The notes under the pieces: generated by a model
Told to the model about the DNA's origin: nothing
Seen by the model: only the letters and a program-made list of their open reading frames with translations
Databases searched by the model: none
Shown: positions 25,901 to 37,503 of the stretch, one piece after another
Position numbering within the stretch: the first letter of the stretch is position 1
Layout: every line of letters starts with the position of its first letter
DNA from: Acanthacorydalis orientalis
Lineage: Eukaryota > Arthropoda > Insecta > Megaloptera > Corydalidae
Direction: 5' to 3'
NCBI GenBank assembly: GCA_034766995.1
Contig: CM068323.1
Coordinates: 23,463,846-23,527,845, forward strand
Length of the DNA: 64,000 nt
Position numbers and translations under genes: made by a program

Positions 25901-28900
25901 TCTAATTACAACATATTGTTCCGTTCGGATGATTTAAAGCCGTTTATCCATATATCTTAACAGCTAAGCTGTTTCCAGACGTGTATTAAGAGAGTACGTA
26001 CGCTTTTATCTTTATTTCTTCTTCTTAGAATCTTCTCAAACTACCATAAAGAGTTTTATAAAACAATTACGATCCGAACTCTGCAAATTTATAATTGAAA
26101 ATGAAATAATGCTATTATCGAATCATTCAAAACCAGTTAATACGAAGAATATCTCTATTGAATTTTCAATTATTAAACATAATTCAATATTGTAGTTGAT
26201 TAAAAATACTTTTTAAAATGTATTACTCTTCTAATTTTGTAAAAGGTTTTATCTATTTATAATTGAAGAAAAGTCATTCTCTTACAATTCGATAACTTCT
26301 TTAATTATTTATCTTTGTATTAAATTACCAACAAATTCTAAAAGAAATTAAATATATGTATTTATCTTCTACTTCTATTTCATTTTAGTGCTTATTTCTA
26401 ATTTACTGACTAAGAAGTCAATATTTAATGAAAACCTTTTAAATCAACATTATCAATATCATTTTAAATACTGACAATATTAGTAATCGTACAATACAGT
26501 CATGATACTGTAGCTAAAATTCAGTTTCACGATCTTTATCTTATCATTATTCGAAGACATTTTGAAATCATATCTAAAGTAATAGTTACAAATTAATAGT
26601 GATGTATTTCTAAGAGGAATCAAGAAAATCAATCTGTATAAAATGTTAAAGTGATAAAAATCAATAAAATTCATAATTACACATCAGTCTTTTATAAAGT
26701 ATAATTTATTTGTTGTAAATTACAGACTTTTTTGTTATTTACAAAAATAAATGTTTCTAAAATACATTTATATATTACAGAGACACCTTAGTGCCATATA
26801 AATGTAAGAAAATGTAATATATTCTACCAGGAAGTACTTCATAAAATAAATGAATACCAATATAAAAAATATTTTTAAAAAGTATAAGGTTGATAAACTG
26901 CTTGAAATTAAATTCCAATTTGGACAACTAGGTCATGCTTTTATTTCCGGAACGTCGTTATTAATAAACACAAGACATGGATAAAACATTGTCAGTGCAG
27001 ATAAACGAATAAAAAATACTAGAACGTTTTTTTTTATGAAAAAAACAAAAAGGCTATGTGTGTCAATTTCCGATTATCGCACACGACACATTATACGTAC
27101 ACGTATGGAAATAAATTTTCAATATAAATGTCAATCTGAAAGCGTAACAGTGACACAAGGAAGCGTTTCAGACATTGATACGAGGGAAATAATTGATACT
27201 TTGGATAAAGCTTTGAAACCGTTTAGAGTAGCAAACAAGTAATTCATGTATTTAGTGATAGAGTTTGATACTTTTTTTCAACTGCAACGCTTACTTAAAA
27301 CAGAAACTATAATAAAATCGATCTAATCGAATTCTCTATATCGCTTTGCTTAGAAAAATGTTTAATGTACTTGAATATATCTACATGTCTATTGCTTTAC
27401 GATAAAATAAAATAATAGTTTCGTTTTCGTGTAGATGGGGAGATTTTCTGTTTTATATTAGCCGCAATAATCGTAAAGTGGAAAATTAAACGAGGGCATG
27501 AGTAGGGTATTTGAATAGCTATGAAAATAAACACCCGCTTTATTACCAGTTGACCATTTTAGGGGATGGACGAAAAGGTATGTAGGAAATCTCATGGGGA
27601 TGCTCCCTCTTAAATGAATCATGTCTCTTATCCCATAGAATTCAATTTCGATGTCAGAAAAATTAAACGTCTTCTACAAACTTCATTCCCTGTACAAATA
27701 CATTAAGTCCCCATACAGTTTCGTTTTTGGAGAAAAAGGATATCCGATTATTCGTAATAACTTAAGAAACTGGAAGAAAATAATCTATACAATTATGGTT
27801 TATATTTTATTTCATTTATGTGATGATCTGATTTAAAAAATCTAAATAAAATGAACATAAATAAAATATAAATATTTTAGATATATGATTTTTCATCTTG
27901 AGTAATTTAAACAAAAAAAACATATTTTAATACTAGAAAATCGCTTATAAATATTTTTAAAGTATTATATTTTAATACATTATCGATCTATCCCTCCTGC
28001 TATGAATAATTGCTTAAGGGAATATTTTCAGCAAATAGAAAAAAAAACAACAGTAGTTGTTTCCAAATTGTTGTGTCTTTTAAATTAATTGAAACGTTAA
28101 TATAAAAAATTAAGGATTTATTAAAGAAATACTGATAACTATTTTTTTAATTATTTATTTACTTTTTTTCAAAATGAATATTTAATTTCCCTGGCGATTA
28201 TACAGATGATGATGTGATAGATGTCTGTCCTATTTTTATCACATATTTCTCATTCTTCTATCCATATAATGTCAATATTTAACAAAAATCATAAAACTTG
28301 AAATGACATCCATCCATTGATATTTTAATTACTCCTAAAGACATTAAATCGTTTAGAATATGTTAAAAAACATATATTTTGTCCACTTTTTCGTTTTCCT
28401 AAATATCTTACGATAAGAAAAGAATTACTCTGTGCGATTGATATTTTTATATACCTATTATAATCCACAACATTGCATTTATCCATGTTTGCTTCAACCA
28501 ATTCACAAAGAAAATATCTCCTTGCTTACATATAGAAGATGTAATTATTTTCTTTTTTACTTTCTACATTAAGATGAATAAAATATCTTTAAGAAAATAA
28601 CTACACAACAATGTTAAATATTCTTTTCTAATCATCAAAATAATTAGAAATCTCTCTATTATTTCGAGCCACAAGCATAAATATAAAACAAATAAAATAT
28701 TAATAAAAAAATTAAAAATCACCATATCGGTATTTGTGGAAGATAATTACTTTTTTCATTTAAAAACTATTCAAACACTATCAATAAAATACTTCGATAT
28801 TAAATGCAACTCAGTACAGACAATTTCCTTTACAATATTGATGAGTTCCAAATGGAAGGAAAATGTGCAATATCCGGTGCTGACAGTTTTTTATACATCA

Positions 28901-28990
28901 ATCGATACTCGATGCTCTGTTAATATGGATAGGGTTTTTGTTGTTAAATGTATTCTAATGTGCATTGTAAATGGAAAATGTATTAAAAAA

Positions 28991-29010
28991 GTAAACACTA
29001 ACGTGTTTAC
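28991..29010. repeat. Perfect 8-base-pair hairpin
   Basis: GTAAACAC and GTGTTTAC pair around TAAC. It is short enough to be chance, and it falls inside an unconvincing open frame. Confidence 0.3.
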
Positions 29011-29212
29011 TCGTGTAGAATTTTATAACAGTTTTAATTTGTATTTCTGTTCAAATCGAGTACCCATTTTTAAATTATTCATGTCTTAAAAATTAGAATA
29101 AAAAAGCTGTTATAAAATGATATAGAAATGTTAAATACCCCATAACGATCAAATTTTATGATTGTTATCTATTCATAATTAATAAATTGCTATTCCGTAG
29201 TTTCTCAATCAG

Positions 29213-29234
29213 ACTTGTTTTGTTTCAGGTAAGA
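29213..29234 (+). promoter_or_regulatory. Possible recursive splice site (CAG|GTAAGA)
   Basis: CTTGTTTTGTTTCAG ends at 29228 and is followed at once by GTAAGA. This is the cleanest juxtaposed acceptor and donor in the window, with a good tract and a possible branch-point CTCAAT just upstream. A second, weaker copy of the arrangement (TTCTTTTAAG|GTAAGA) follows 44 bases later at 29272/29273. It lies 18.6 kb downstream of the laminin G exon on the same strand. Confidence 0.35.
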
Positions 29235-29576
29235 ATCTTCAATCTATAATTACTATACTCATTTCTTTTAAGGTAAGATTATTTATTATAAACTAAAAAA
29301 TATATTTAAAAAATTTCCACCCAAGAAAATTTCAAGAATTAAATAAAAGTTTATTTTATTTAGTTTTCTATATTTCTCACTTATCTTTTATCTCTAAAGA
29401 CAGCTTCTTAAGAATTTTTAGATAGATTTCTATAACATAGCTGAAAATATTTGATATATTTTAATGGGGACTCAAATAGTGAGGTTATTTTTTCTTCTAA
29501 ACCAAGACAAAATATTTTTAAAAATGTGTTTTTCTAAAAAGGAAAAAGGTACAAAATTATTTAAAAGATAATTAAC

Positions 29577-29766
29577 TGATCAAAAAATTTCAACAATTGA
29601 TTATTAATCATTTTTGATTATTGTTTGTGTGCATTTTGATGGGGATGCTATAAATTATCAGAGCATTATTACGTTCAGAATAATCTAAATTTAGAAAATA
29701 TGAAAATCTCTTGAAGTTTCTGGAGCGAGTGAAAAATTTATTAATGAAACCAAGCTCAGCTACAAT
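29577..29766. mobile_element. M1 repeat, inner left part plus right half
   Basis: CTGATCAAAAAATTTCAACA and ATTGATTATTAATCATTTTT match the inner left block, then GATGGGGATGC marks the centre. GGAGCGAGTGAAAAATTTAT and a decayed AGCTCAGCTACAA form the right outer end. Confidence 0.5.
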
Positions 29767-30234
29767 TCTAAAACTCTATTGTTATATTACTTAATATTAA
29801 ATACTATCAAGTTTTCAAAAAGTCTTCAAATGAAATAAAAATCTTCTCTACTAAAAATAATTAAGAAATATAAATTAATTATGATAAAAAACACGATTTA
29901 AATATTATTTTAAACAAATGTTTTTATAACTATTATTTACTTGAGAATTTCTACAGAACATTAAACTTTTTTACACTTCCCGCAAGCTTAAAAGTTTATT
30001 GCTTCATAGATGTTATTTAAATAAGCCTCTTAATTACTTAATATTCCAGTTTATAAAAGACGCTCCATTATATTACTGTCAGAAGTTATAAACTTTTCTT
30101 CTCGTTTTTTAACGAATTAATTTATTTAAATATATTATTTTTATTTTCAAAATTCATGTTCACATTTATAAACATTTTTTTTTATTTTTATTAAATCAAT
30201 GTTTGATCGATTTGACATACTTTTTAATAGTCCT

Positions 30235-30237
30235 ATA

Positions 30238-30301
<64 letters not shown>
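30235..30301. repeat. (TA)n microsatellite
   Basis: About 62 perfect bases after TATATC. Confidence 0.95.
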
Positions 30302-30303
<2 letters not shown>

Positions 30304-30949
30304 CAATCTTTCAATTAGAATATCAAACACTCTTTAAAAATTTTAATAATTATTTGTGAGTAAATCCCGACAAAGTATTCGATTGAATACTATACCGAAT
30401 ATAATATATCAAGCGACATATTGTTTGTAAAGAACTCCGTATAAAAATAAAAATGAAAATATTAAAATATATTTATACAAAAGTATCTCAATTGTTAGAT
30501 AGAATGATTATTGATCAGATTTTTTTTATTGCTTGTGGAATATTTATTATTTGTTAATTACACTTTGTAGTTTGTAAAGTGCTACTAAGTATTATTTATT
30601 TATTTATTAAATAATAGAAATTACTTAAAATAAATCAAAAAAAAAATAATAACACCATGACATATTTTTCAGTAGGTAGTTTTTGAAATGTAATTCGATT
30701 ATTGATGTCCCGATATTATAATCACGTTTCTTCGTTAGAATCCGCTTCTTAAACAATTACTAAGAACACGTTAATTCGTTAATCGTTAAGTCTCCAAACG
30801 AAGACAAAAACGTTGTCAGCACTAATCAGCGCGAACATTATCTCAGCAGTCGTCTATTATTAGAAAAATGTAAATCACTTTCACTCATTATTAAAATCAT
30901 CCTGTCAAATGCGACAAATCCTCAAGTCATATTCATAAGATGACCGCCA

Positions 30950-31260
30950 ACATCAATTTGCAAGGAAATCATTAAAGCCCGTTCGACCGTAGCGAGAGGT
31001 ACGAGAATTTCTATGTCTTGACGTTCATTATTCGCATGGATGACTGCACAGGTGAGAGGCGGTATTCGATCAATATTCGCGTGGACCCCAGTCGACGTAG
31101 ACGGGTGATGGTGGTTGTTGCGTTCTGGGTGTGGGATTACGCGACGGGTGTTTGTTTTATACTGTCGGTTCACCTGTATCGGGCTGACGAACACAAGGTC
31201 ATAGTATATTCGATCGTACGAAAATTGCACGAACAGTTTTCATACAAATAACATATTTGC
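30950..31260. other. GC-richer island with open frames on both strands
   Basis: A 102-codon minus frame (31230-30922) and a 77-codon plus frame (31018-31251) overlap almost completely, centred on GACCCCAGTCGACGTAGACG. Neither resembles a known protein. Mutually overlapping frames argue for composition rather than coding. Confidence 0.3.
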
Positions 31261-31554
31261 TGCATTATAATGAAGCACAAGTTTTTTCTGCTAGTTTACG
31301 AGCTGTTCTTCTTATTTTACTTTATACTGCTTTGTACGCCTTTGTGATATACAACGGAATATAAATCTACACGAATATGTCATTCTTAAACTTTGCTGTA
31401 AATTAAACGATGCTCTATTTATACTTATTTACAGTTACTTACATAAAATGTGAAGTTATTTTATTATTTAAATTTATTTATCTATAAAAATACGATTATT
31501 TATAGTTTTAGGAACATTATTATTTCTATTAATATTGTTCTGCACAAACACAAA

Positions 31555-31665
31555 TAACGACATCTGCAACGAAATGCGCATAAACTACAATCAAAAATTA
31601 TCTATAATGATTTATTAAGCATTTTCGAGGAAAAAAATATCGTTTTTTATGATAGAAATAATTTA
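31555..31665. mobile_element. M1 repeat, half copy
   Basis: Central block ACGACATCTGCAACGAAATG and GCGCATAAACTACAATCAAA, then a decayed TAATGATTTATTAAGCATTT, correspond to the centre and inner right half of the copy at 3435. Confidence 0.4.
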
Positions 31666-31994
31666 TTTATAAAATAATTATCAATTTACATACATTAATA
31701 AAATTTCAACAGTCGTAAATGAATATAAAATTAACATAATTTATTATTCGTATTTATCAATTGATTTATATTTAAATTAACTTTATTACTATATATATAT
31801 TATTTTAATTTAAAATAATTACTATGTTATATATATTATTATTTACTTTCAACTAAAGATGTAGATAAGTCAGAGAACAAGTTATTAATTTTCAAGAGTG
31901 ATAATTTGTATATAAAAGCTCATAAAAATTTATAATGTTCAACATTAAGATTTTTTCTAATTATAAATATCATGATGAAGTGTTACTATTTTAC

Positions 31995-32112
31995 TCTCAA
32001 ACATTTTTTACTTGTAAACGGTATTTTTACTAATCAAATATATTCAATAATTATTTATCGATTATTTGGATTGCTGCTTATGCGCATCTCGATAACAATT
32101 CCATTATATTCA
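31995..32112. mobile_element. M1 repeat, half copy
   Basis: TTTTACTCTCAAACATTTTT, ATATTCAATAATTATTTATC and TTGCTGCTTATGCGCATC match the left half through to the centre. It is about 330 bases downstream of the half copy at 31555 and may be the remains of a separate insertion. Confidence 0.4.
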
Positions 32113-32349
32113 GGGTGTTATAATCAAAAATCAAAATGATCAATACATAATAGACTCATAATAGTCTTCTTGTCATCCATCTGTTTCAAATTACATATTT
32201 CTTGAAACATATCAATAAAATGAGGCAGTGCTTCATCTTTTCTTTTATGAAACTTGTATCATTCTACACATTGTACATTTGTTAGATACTTCTCTGAATA
32301 TTATTTGCATCTGGTCTTAAGAAGAAGTTATAATCACAATACAGGACTG

Positions 32350-32492
32350 ACATTATGGCTAAATTCACTTTCGCAAATGAATTAATATTTCACTCTATAA
32401 ACCGCAAATTTATTTTATGACCAAAAAAAATGGTTAATGAATGATTTTTAGTAATTTTTTATTGTTGCTTATGCATACGTTAATGGTGATAC

Positions 32493-32498
<6 letters not shown>
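32350..32498. mobile_element. M1 repeat, left half ending in a TA array
   Basis: Runs from TTATGGCTAAATTCACTTTC through CACTCTATAAACCGCAAAT and TTATTGTTGCTTATGCATAC to GGTGATACTATA, then passes directly into a 50-base TA array at the position where the second half should begin. No second half is visible beyond the array. Confidence 0.6.

Positions 32499-32548
<50 letters not shown>
32499..32548. repeat. (TA)n microsatellite at the centre of an M1 element
   Basis: 50 bases. It begins exactly where the M1 copy at 32350 should turn into its second half. Confidence 0.95.
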
Positions 32549-32549
<1 letters not shown>

Positions 32550-32808
32550 CTCTGTTATTTTAATTCATGTATTTAAATTCTGTTAAATTAAATATGCTTA
32601 TGTTGAAAGTATATTATATTTTCATTCCTTAATTATTGTATGCATTTATCTGCCTGTTCTATAATGCAGTAATTCTATTAAGATACAGAGTTGAAAAGTG
32701 TGAAGTTTACTCTCAACCCTAAAATACATGCTCAATTATTTTAAGATATTTTTTATCCTCTGGATATTTATACAGGCGGATATTTATTTTTATATGTACA
32801 TACTTGAG

Positions 32809-32857
32809 TTCTTGTAAGACAATTCAATTGCTTTTAATTTTAATTGTCTTACTAAGA
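32809..32857. repeat. Short hairpin
   Basis: GTAAGACAATT (32814-32824) pairs perfectly with AATTGTCTTAC (32842-32852). A further TTCTT/AAGAA pairing lies outside it across a one-base bulge. Confidence 0.5.
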
Positions 32858-32929
32858 AGAGACTGAATCAAAACAAATTTAAGGCTCATTCTAGACGAAA
32901 AGATCTACACAGGCATACTTTATTGTATG

Positions 32930-33420
32930 TGTGAACAATGTTCTCGAACGTACGTATCTATTGAAATTACAAACAGTATTGGATGATGTCTTGTCTCGAG
33001 ATCTCATCCAACTCCTGCTGATCCTCACGAACTTTAACTTCGTGTAAACAGACCGCCAAAAATCAATGCATGCTTCTGTTTCAATGCGGATGACAAGGGT
33101 CCAATACAGACTAATTATACGGTTTTGTTTGTAGTATGACGCCCGTTACGTATCATATCATCTATTGTGCGAATTAAATGTTCGTCCATTATCATTTTGT
33201 ACGCAAAATGATAATTTTGATACTGGCGTTTTGTGTACCGCCTTTGACGATGTTGTCATATGTCTACACAATAATAATGTAGATAGTTGCGAACAGTTAG
33301 CGACGATGTGTACAAAGTTCAGGTTTCACTAACATCAAGTTGAATGGGCTGATTCAAAGATATAGACTTTGTTCGTCTTGTACACGTATCGATGTAGTCA
33401 GTATCCTATGGTGTCTTAAA
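32930..33420. other. GC-richer island containing a perfect hairpin
   Basis: Mixed-composition sequence from about TCTCGAACGTACGTATC through the hairpin at 33188-33215 to CTTGTACACGTATCGATG. No frame is open for long. Confidence 0.35.
33188..33215. repeat. Perfect 12-base-pair hairpin
   Basis: ATTATCATTTTG and CAAAATGATAAT pair without mismatch around a TACG loop. It lies inside the GC-richer island at 32930-33420. Confidence 0.6.
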
Positions 33421-33929
33421 GAAGAAAGTATTATTTGCTTTAATGGAAAATAATTTTTTTAACAGATTTGAGTACTGATTGATAGATGTTTCATTAGATC
33501 ATTTATGAACCAGTTATCGAAAGAATTATTTTTCAACATTACAACACTATTTTTTTATTTAAAGAAATTAGTTATGTATACCAATAGAAACTATTGCTAA
33601 AAATATAAGAAAAATAATATAAAAAGTCATATTTCGATATTTCTTTTATACAAATTAGTACATATTTGATAATTATTTGTTCGATAATTAAATCATATCA
33701 AATCTATCAAACAGTTTGTTGAAACATAATTTTGTAATGCATTTTTTGCATATTATAGAGAGGTTTCATTTACTAAAGTCAATTTTATTTTTATACAACA
33801 ATATGTAAGTAAATAAACAATTTATTTATAATTGTTAGAAGAAATAACCAATTGATATTTCCTTAAATATATTTCTCTTGATATCAATTTGAGTAACACA
33901 CATTAATTTAACGAATTGTTTAATTACTG

Positions 33930-34085
33930 AACGCCTCTGTAAGTTACTTCGGTCGGTTCACCATTATGTTGTACAAATAACAAGTGACATAATGTACGGC
34001 GATCACCCCCAATTCCATCGAAGGCGTTGGACGTGATACATTAGCTTGGCACGATTGGATAAAATAGCAGTCACGCATTACAGAT
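33930..34085. other. GC-richer island
   Basis: CGCCTCTGTAAGTTACTTCG through GGCGATCACCCCCAATTCC to TAGCAGTCACGCATTACAG. There is no recognised gene. Confidence 0.25.
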
Positions 34086-34796
34086 AATATTGTTCCATAC
34101 AACAACAATAACGTGCTTTACTAATTTTTCAACGTTCATAAATTATGCGAATCGATTCATTTCTAACTAAGCTGACTAGAGTTAGAACTATGTTCTTCGA
34201 ATAAATAAATACACAGATACACAATCAAACATACATATATGTGTGTGTATATATATAAAGATAGATAGATTTATATGTATTTTCATATTGTATTTATTTT
34301 CAATTTATTTTTATTCCTGATATTGATTGAATCCAATTAAATATTTAAGTTGAAGTATTTGATTTTTATTTCAATTGAAAACACGTACGTTATTAAAAAA
34401 AAACTTAAATGGAAAAAGAACAAATAAAAAAATACTACAGAAGTAAATAAATATTTCTATTAAAAATATAATATTGTCACGTACACTTTTTCAAATTATA
34501 TCGTTTAAAAAAAGCATGACTAGAGATTAATGACTGTTATTTTACAAAAAAATAATTAAAAATTAAAGATAATTGTAATTAAGTAAAATACAGGACTTTA
34601 ATTCATATATCTATAGTAAATTGTAATTCTAATACTTAATGACATATATAAGTTGTTAAACAAGAATCTAAATAATGGAACTTAATTTCGTAATATAATT
34701 AATTATATTTTCAAACCTCATTGATATCCAAAAAATTCTAGCATTTAAATATATTTTAAATCCTTGTACTTTAAATATATGATAACTGAAACTGAT

Positions 34797-34846
34797 TACT
34801 GAAACGTTCTTTAAATTAAATGTTATTATTTAATAAGTATTTTAAT
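34797..34846 (+). repeat. Dispersed direct repeat, copy 1
   Basis: TTACTGAAACGTTCT, then TAAATTAAATGTTATT and AATAAGTATTTTAATAC, recur about 825 bases downstream with few changes. The family is not recognised. Confidence 0.5.
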
Positions 34847-35165
34847 ACATGATAATAATTTTTATACCAAATACATGTTTATATTTTTATAAATGAATTT
34901 TAGTTTGTCTATAAAACACAGACATTTTATGATCATAAACGTTTAATAACTGTTTGAGATTCTTCAATAACCTAAAATTTCTTGAGAAGTTGTGTACCTT
35001 CGATGTGTATCTGCAATCCTTCAACTAATCGCGATCCTTTCACTAGTTATAATCATTTAATAAGTTGCATTTTTTCAAAACTCGCGATTTTTATAAAACT
35101 GACTCAATTCGCCCGATTGAACAATTATAAAATCCAAATAGAGTTTTCGTCAGCCCTCCAGACCC

Positions 35166-35270
35166 TTCTTGAATGAACTTTCTAGAAAGTTCTCAAACAA
35201 CTGTGAACTTTCAAAGCCAGGCTTTCTAGGATTTTCCAAAACTTTATCTGTCTCATCTTCTAGAAGATTC
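35166..35270. promoter_or_regulatory. Cluster of heat-shock element motifs
   Basis: A perfect four-unit element GAActTTCtaGAAagTTC spans 35175-35192. It is preceded by TTCttGAA (35166-35173) and followed by GAActTTC (35205-35212) and a perfect three-unit TTCtaGAAgaTTC (35258-35270). The 5-base alternation of TTC and GAA is the established binding pattern of heat-shock factor trimers. No transcription start or coding exon is visible nearby, so function is inferred only from the motif. Confidence 0.4.
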
Positions 35271-35621
35271 TAAAACTTGTCTAATTTTCTGGAGTTGTTT
35301 GACGTTTACTTTATTGTTGAATCGTTTTCCATTTGCATCTAAGAAGATACTTCAATTTTTTTAATCTGAATTTGTAATTTGAACGACTTTTATAAATAGA
35401 CAAAATAATATTTTTGATCAATTTCATTCACAAATTTCTAACAACGGAAATTTATAGATAAAAGTGACTTACATAAATAATAAATGATGCATTTCAATAT
35501 TAAAAACGTTTCTAATTATCTTGAACTTTCTTAAATCCGCTTTATATTCAGTGACATCAAAACAAATTTCATCTATTATGTATTTCATTAAACATTTTCA
35601 ATTAAAATTGAAGTGTTTTCT

Positions 35622-35690
35622 TTACTGAAACGTTCTGTAAATTAAATGTTATTGTTACTTTCTACGCAGAATTTTAATAAGCATTTTAAT
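35622..35690 (+). repeat. Dispersed direct repeat, copy 2
   Basis: Same blocks as at 34797, in the same order and orientation, with about 15 extra bases (ACTTTCTACGCAG region) before AATAAGCATTTTAAT. Confidence 0.5.
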
Positions 35691-36944
35691 TAACTAAAAA
35701 TATAAAATAATGAATTAAAAGGAAATGTTTGTGCGACTATATATTTTTTTTCACGCTATACTGTCAGTTAAACTCGACCACAATTTAAACACAACTCGTT
35801 GAAAAACAATTAAACATTCTTTTTTGTTGTATTGTTTTTTTTTTTCATAACTAATTAGTGTCTCAGACAGCACCATTTAATGTAAGTTGTTTAAAATATA
35901 ACAAGTATAATTTACCACATTGTCGCAATAATGAAATGAAATAAACATTAAAAGCAAAACGTGGATACTTTACATATAACTATACACTCGTTCTGCACGA
36001 ACAAACGGCCAATATACAGTCAAGTGTTCATTCATGGAGTAAAGAGAATTGAACTAATACGTTTGAGCTGTAGTTATTGTTCGTATAATTAATGATCAGT
36101 TCGTGAAACAAAACATAACCAAATCATACAATGGATAATCGATACGAAAATAACTGCTGTTGAAAAGATTTTATCAGAGGGTTTTTGTAAATAAAAAAAT
36201 ATATGTGATCAATTTAAAAGCAAAGAGATATTTAAGAAGTGAAAAAAACTTATTCTATATACAGGTTTCTATACATAACTTTCAAACACTTATGTGTGCT
36301 TAGTTCGACGCTTAATGAACTTCTGAATTCCGTCGTAGAAAATAATTTTTGGTCTCTTGCACTATATTTTAAACTGAAATAAATTCGTTTCTTACCCTTA
36401 AATACTGAACAACTGTACAACCTGTTTGATTGTAGTGGGAACGTGACTCATGTGTGACCCTTATCTCTCTTGCAGTGCAAGTATTGAATACTCAGTCTCA
36501 AGGATTATGCAAAAATAAATTTCTTTAATAATTTCTCATTATTAATTTCAAAGTCAAAGTATTGTTCTACTGACTCAATTTTAACTAAAACTATATGATA
36601 TAAACGTGATTATGCTTGTGATCTCGTTAAAGAATTGTCTTTGTAATCTTCTTCTTTTTAAATGACTAGAGTTTCTCCCTTCCACGACTAATTTCGCCGA
36701 TTTTATATCTTATTTTATATTAGAAAGAATATCAGTATCGGATTGTTTATAAACTTTTGCAAGTTTTTATATTTTTAATAATATAAATTATTTATGATTC
36801 CATACAAATACAAAACTACGAGTGAAATTCAATTAAAGTTAAACACTTTTATGTTTGGAATAAAAATATTGAATAGAACATAAAGAATCATTAAAGAATA
36901 GATTAAATTTATCAAATAAAATATCGAACTATAATTTCAAGTAG

Positions 36945-36946
<2 letters not shown>

Positions 36947-37004
<58 letters not shown>
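36947..37004. repeat. (TA)n microsatellite
   Basis: 58 bases, uninterrupted. Confidence 0.95.
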
Positions 37005-37007
<3 letters not shown>

Positions 37008-37403
37008 CACGATATTTAATTATTTGAATTTTATGTTTTCTCTATAATCAAATATATAAAATTACTTGTATATACAGAGTGAAATGTCTGAACTTAACGA
37101 CTATGTTCTACACACTAGTTCATTTTATAGCCATTTTTCAAGTAATATAAAATTGAAAATGCTATAAAATACATTCTTTGCGAACATTTATAACAATATA
37201 CAATTAGAGTACAGACAAACGACCAGTTAACTTATAGAATCGTCGTTAAATTAATTTTAGTGTATATTTTTATTTTATTTTTTAATCGTAATAGACATGT
37301 TCGATAGTTATTTGAACGTTTCTTAATTTAAATAATCTATTGAATTATATTTTTTTTAGTTTACCTTGCTTTATTTATTTTGAAATTATAAATATAGATG
37401 TTA

Positions 37404-37418
37404 ATCAAATAAATTATG

Positions 37419-37491
<73 letters not shown>

Positions 37492-37503
37492 GACTTATTT
37501 GAT
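37404..37503. repeat. TA array bounded by short inverted arms
   Basis: ATCAAATAA (37404-37412) and TTATTTGAT (37495-37503) bracket a TA run of about 72 bases. The arrangement is a weaker version of the palindrome at 48395. Confidence 0.45.
37420..37491. repeat. (AT)n microsatellite with one phase slip
   Basis: About 72 bases with a single ATT slip near 37480. Confidence 0.95.

Noticed and set aside
27036..27242. 68-codon plus-strand frame with a protein-like C-terminal half (SDIDTREIIDTLDKALKPF)
   Set aside because: It reads somewhat like a soluble protein, but no family, splice site or repeat context supports it, and one short frame is not enough.
28736..29089. 117-codon open frame on the plus strand, the longest in the window
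   Set aside because: Composition is Phe/Ile/Asn/Lys-rich as expected by chance, it has no recognisable motif, and its start codon is not ATG in good context.
30922..31251. Overlapping 102- and 77-codon open frames on opposite strands
   Set aside because: The mutual overlap in a GC-richer patch indicates composition rather than coding; neither product resembles a known family.
36462..36530. Acceptor-like TTATCTCTCTTGCAG at 36475
   Set aside because: All frames downstream close within about 17 codons and no donor is apparent.
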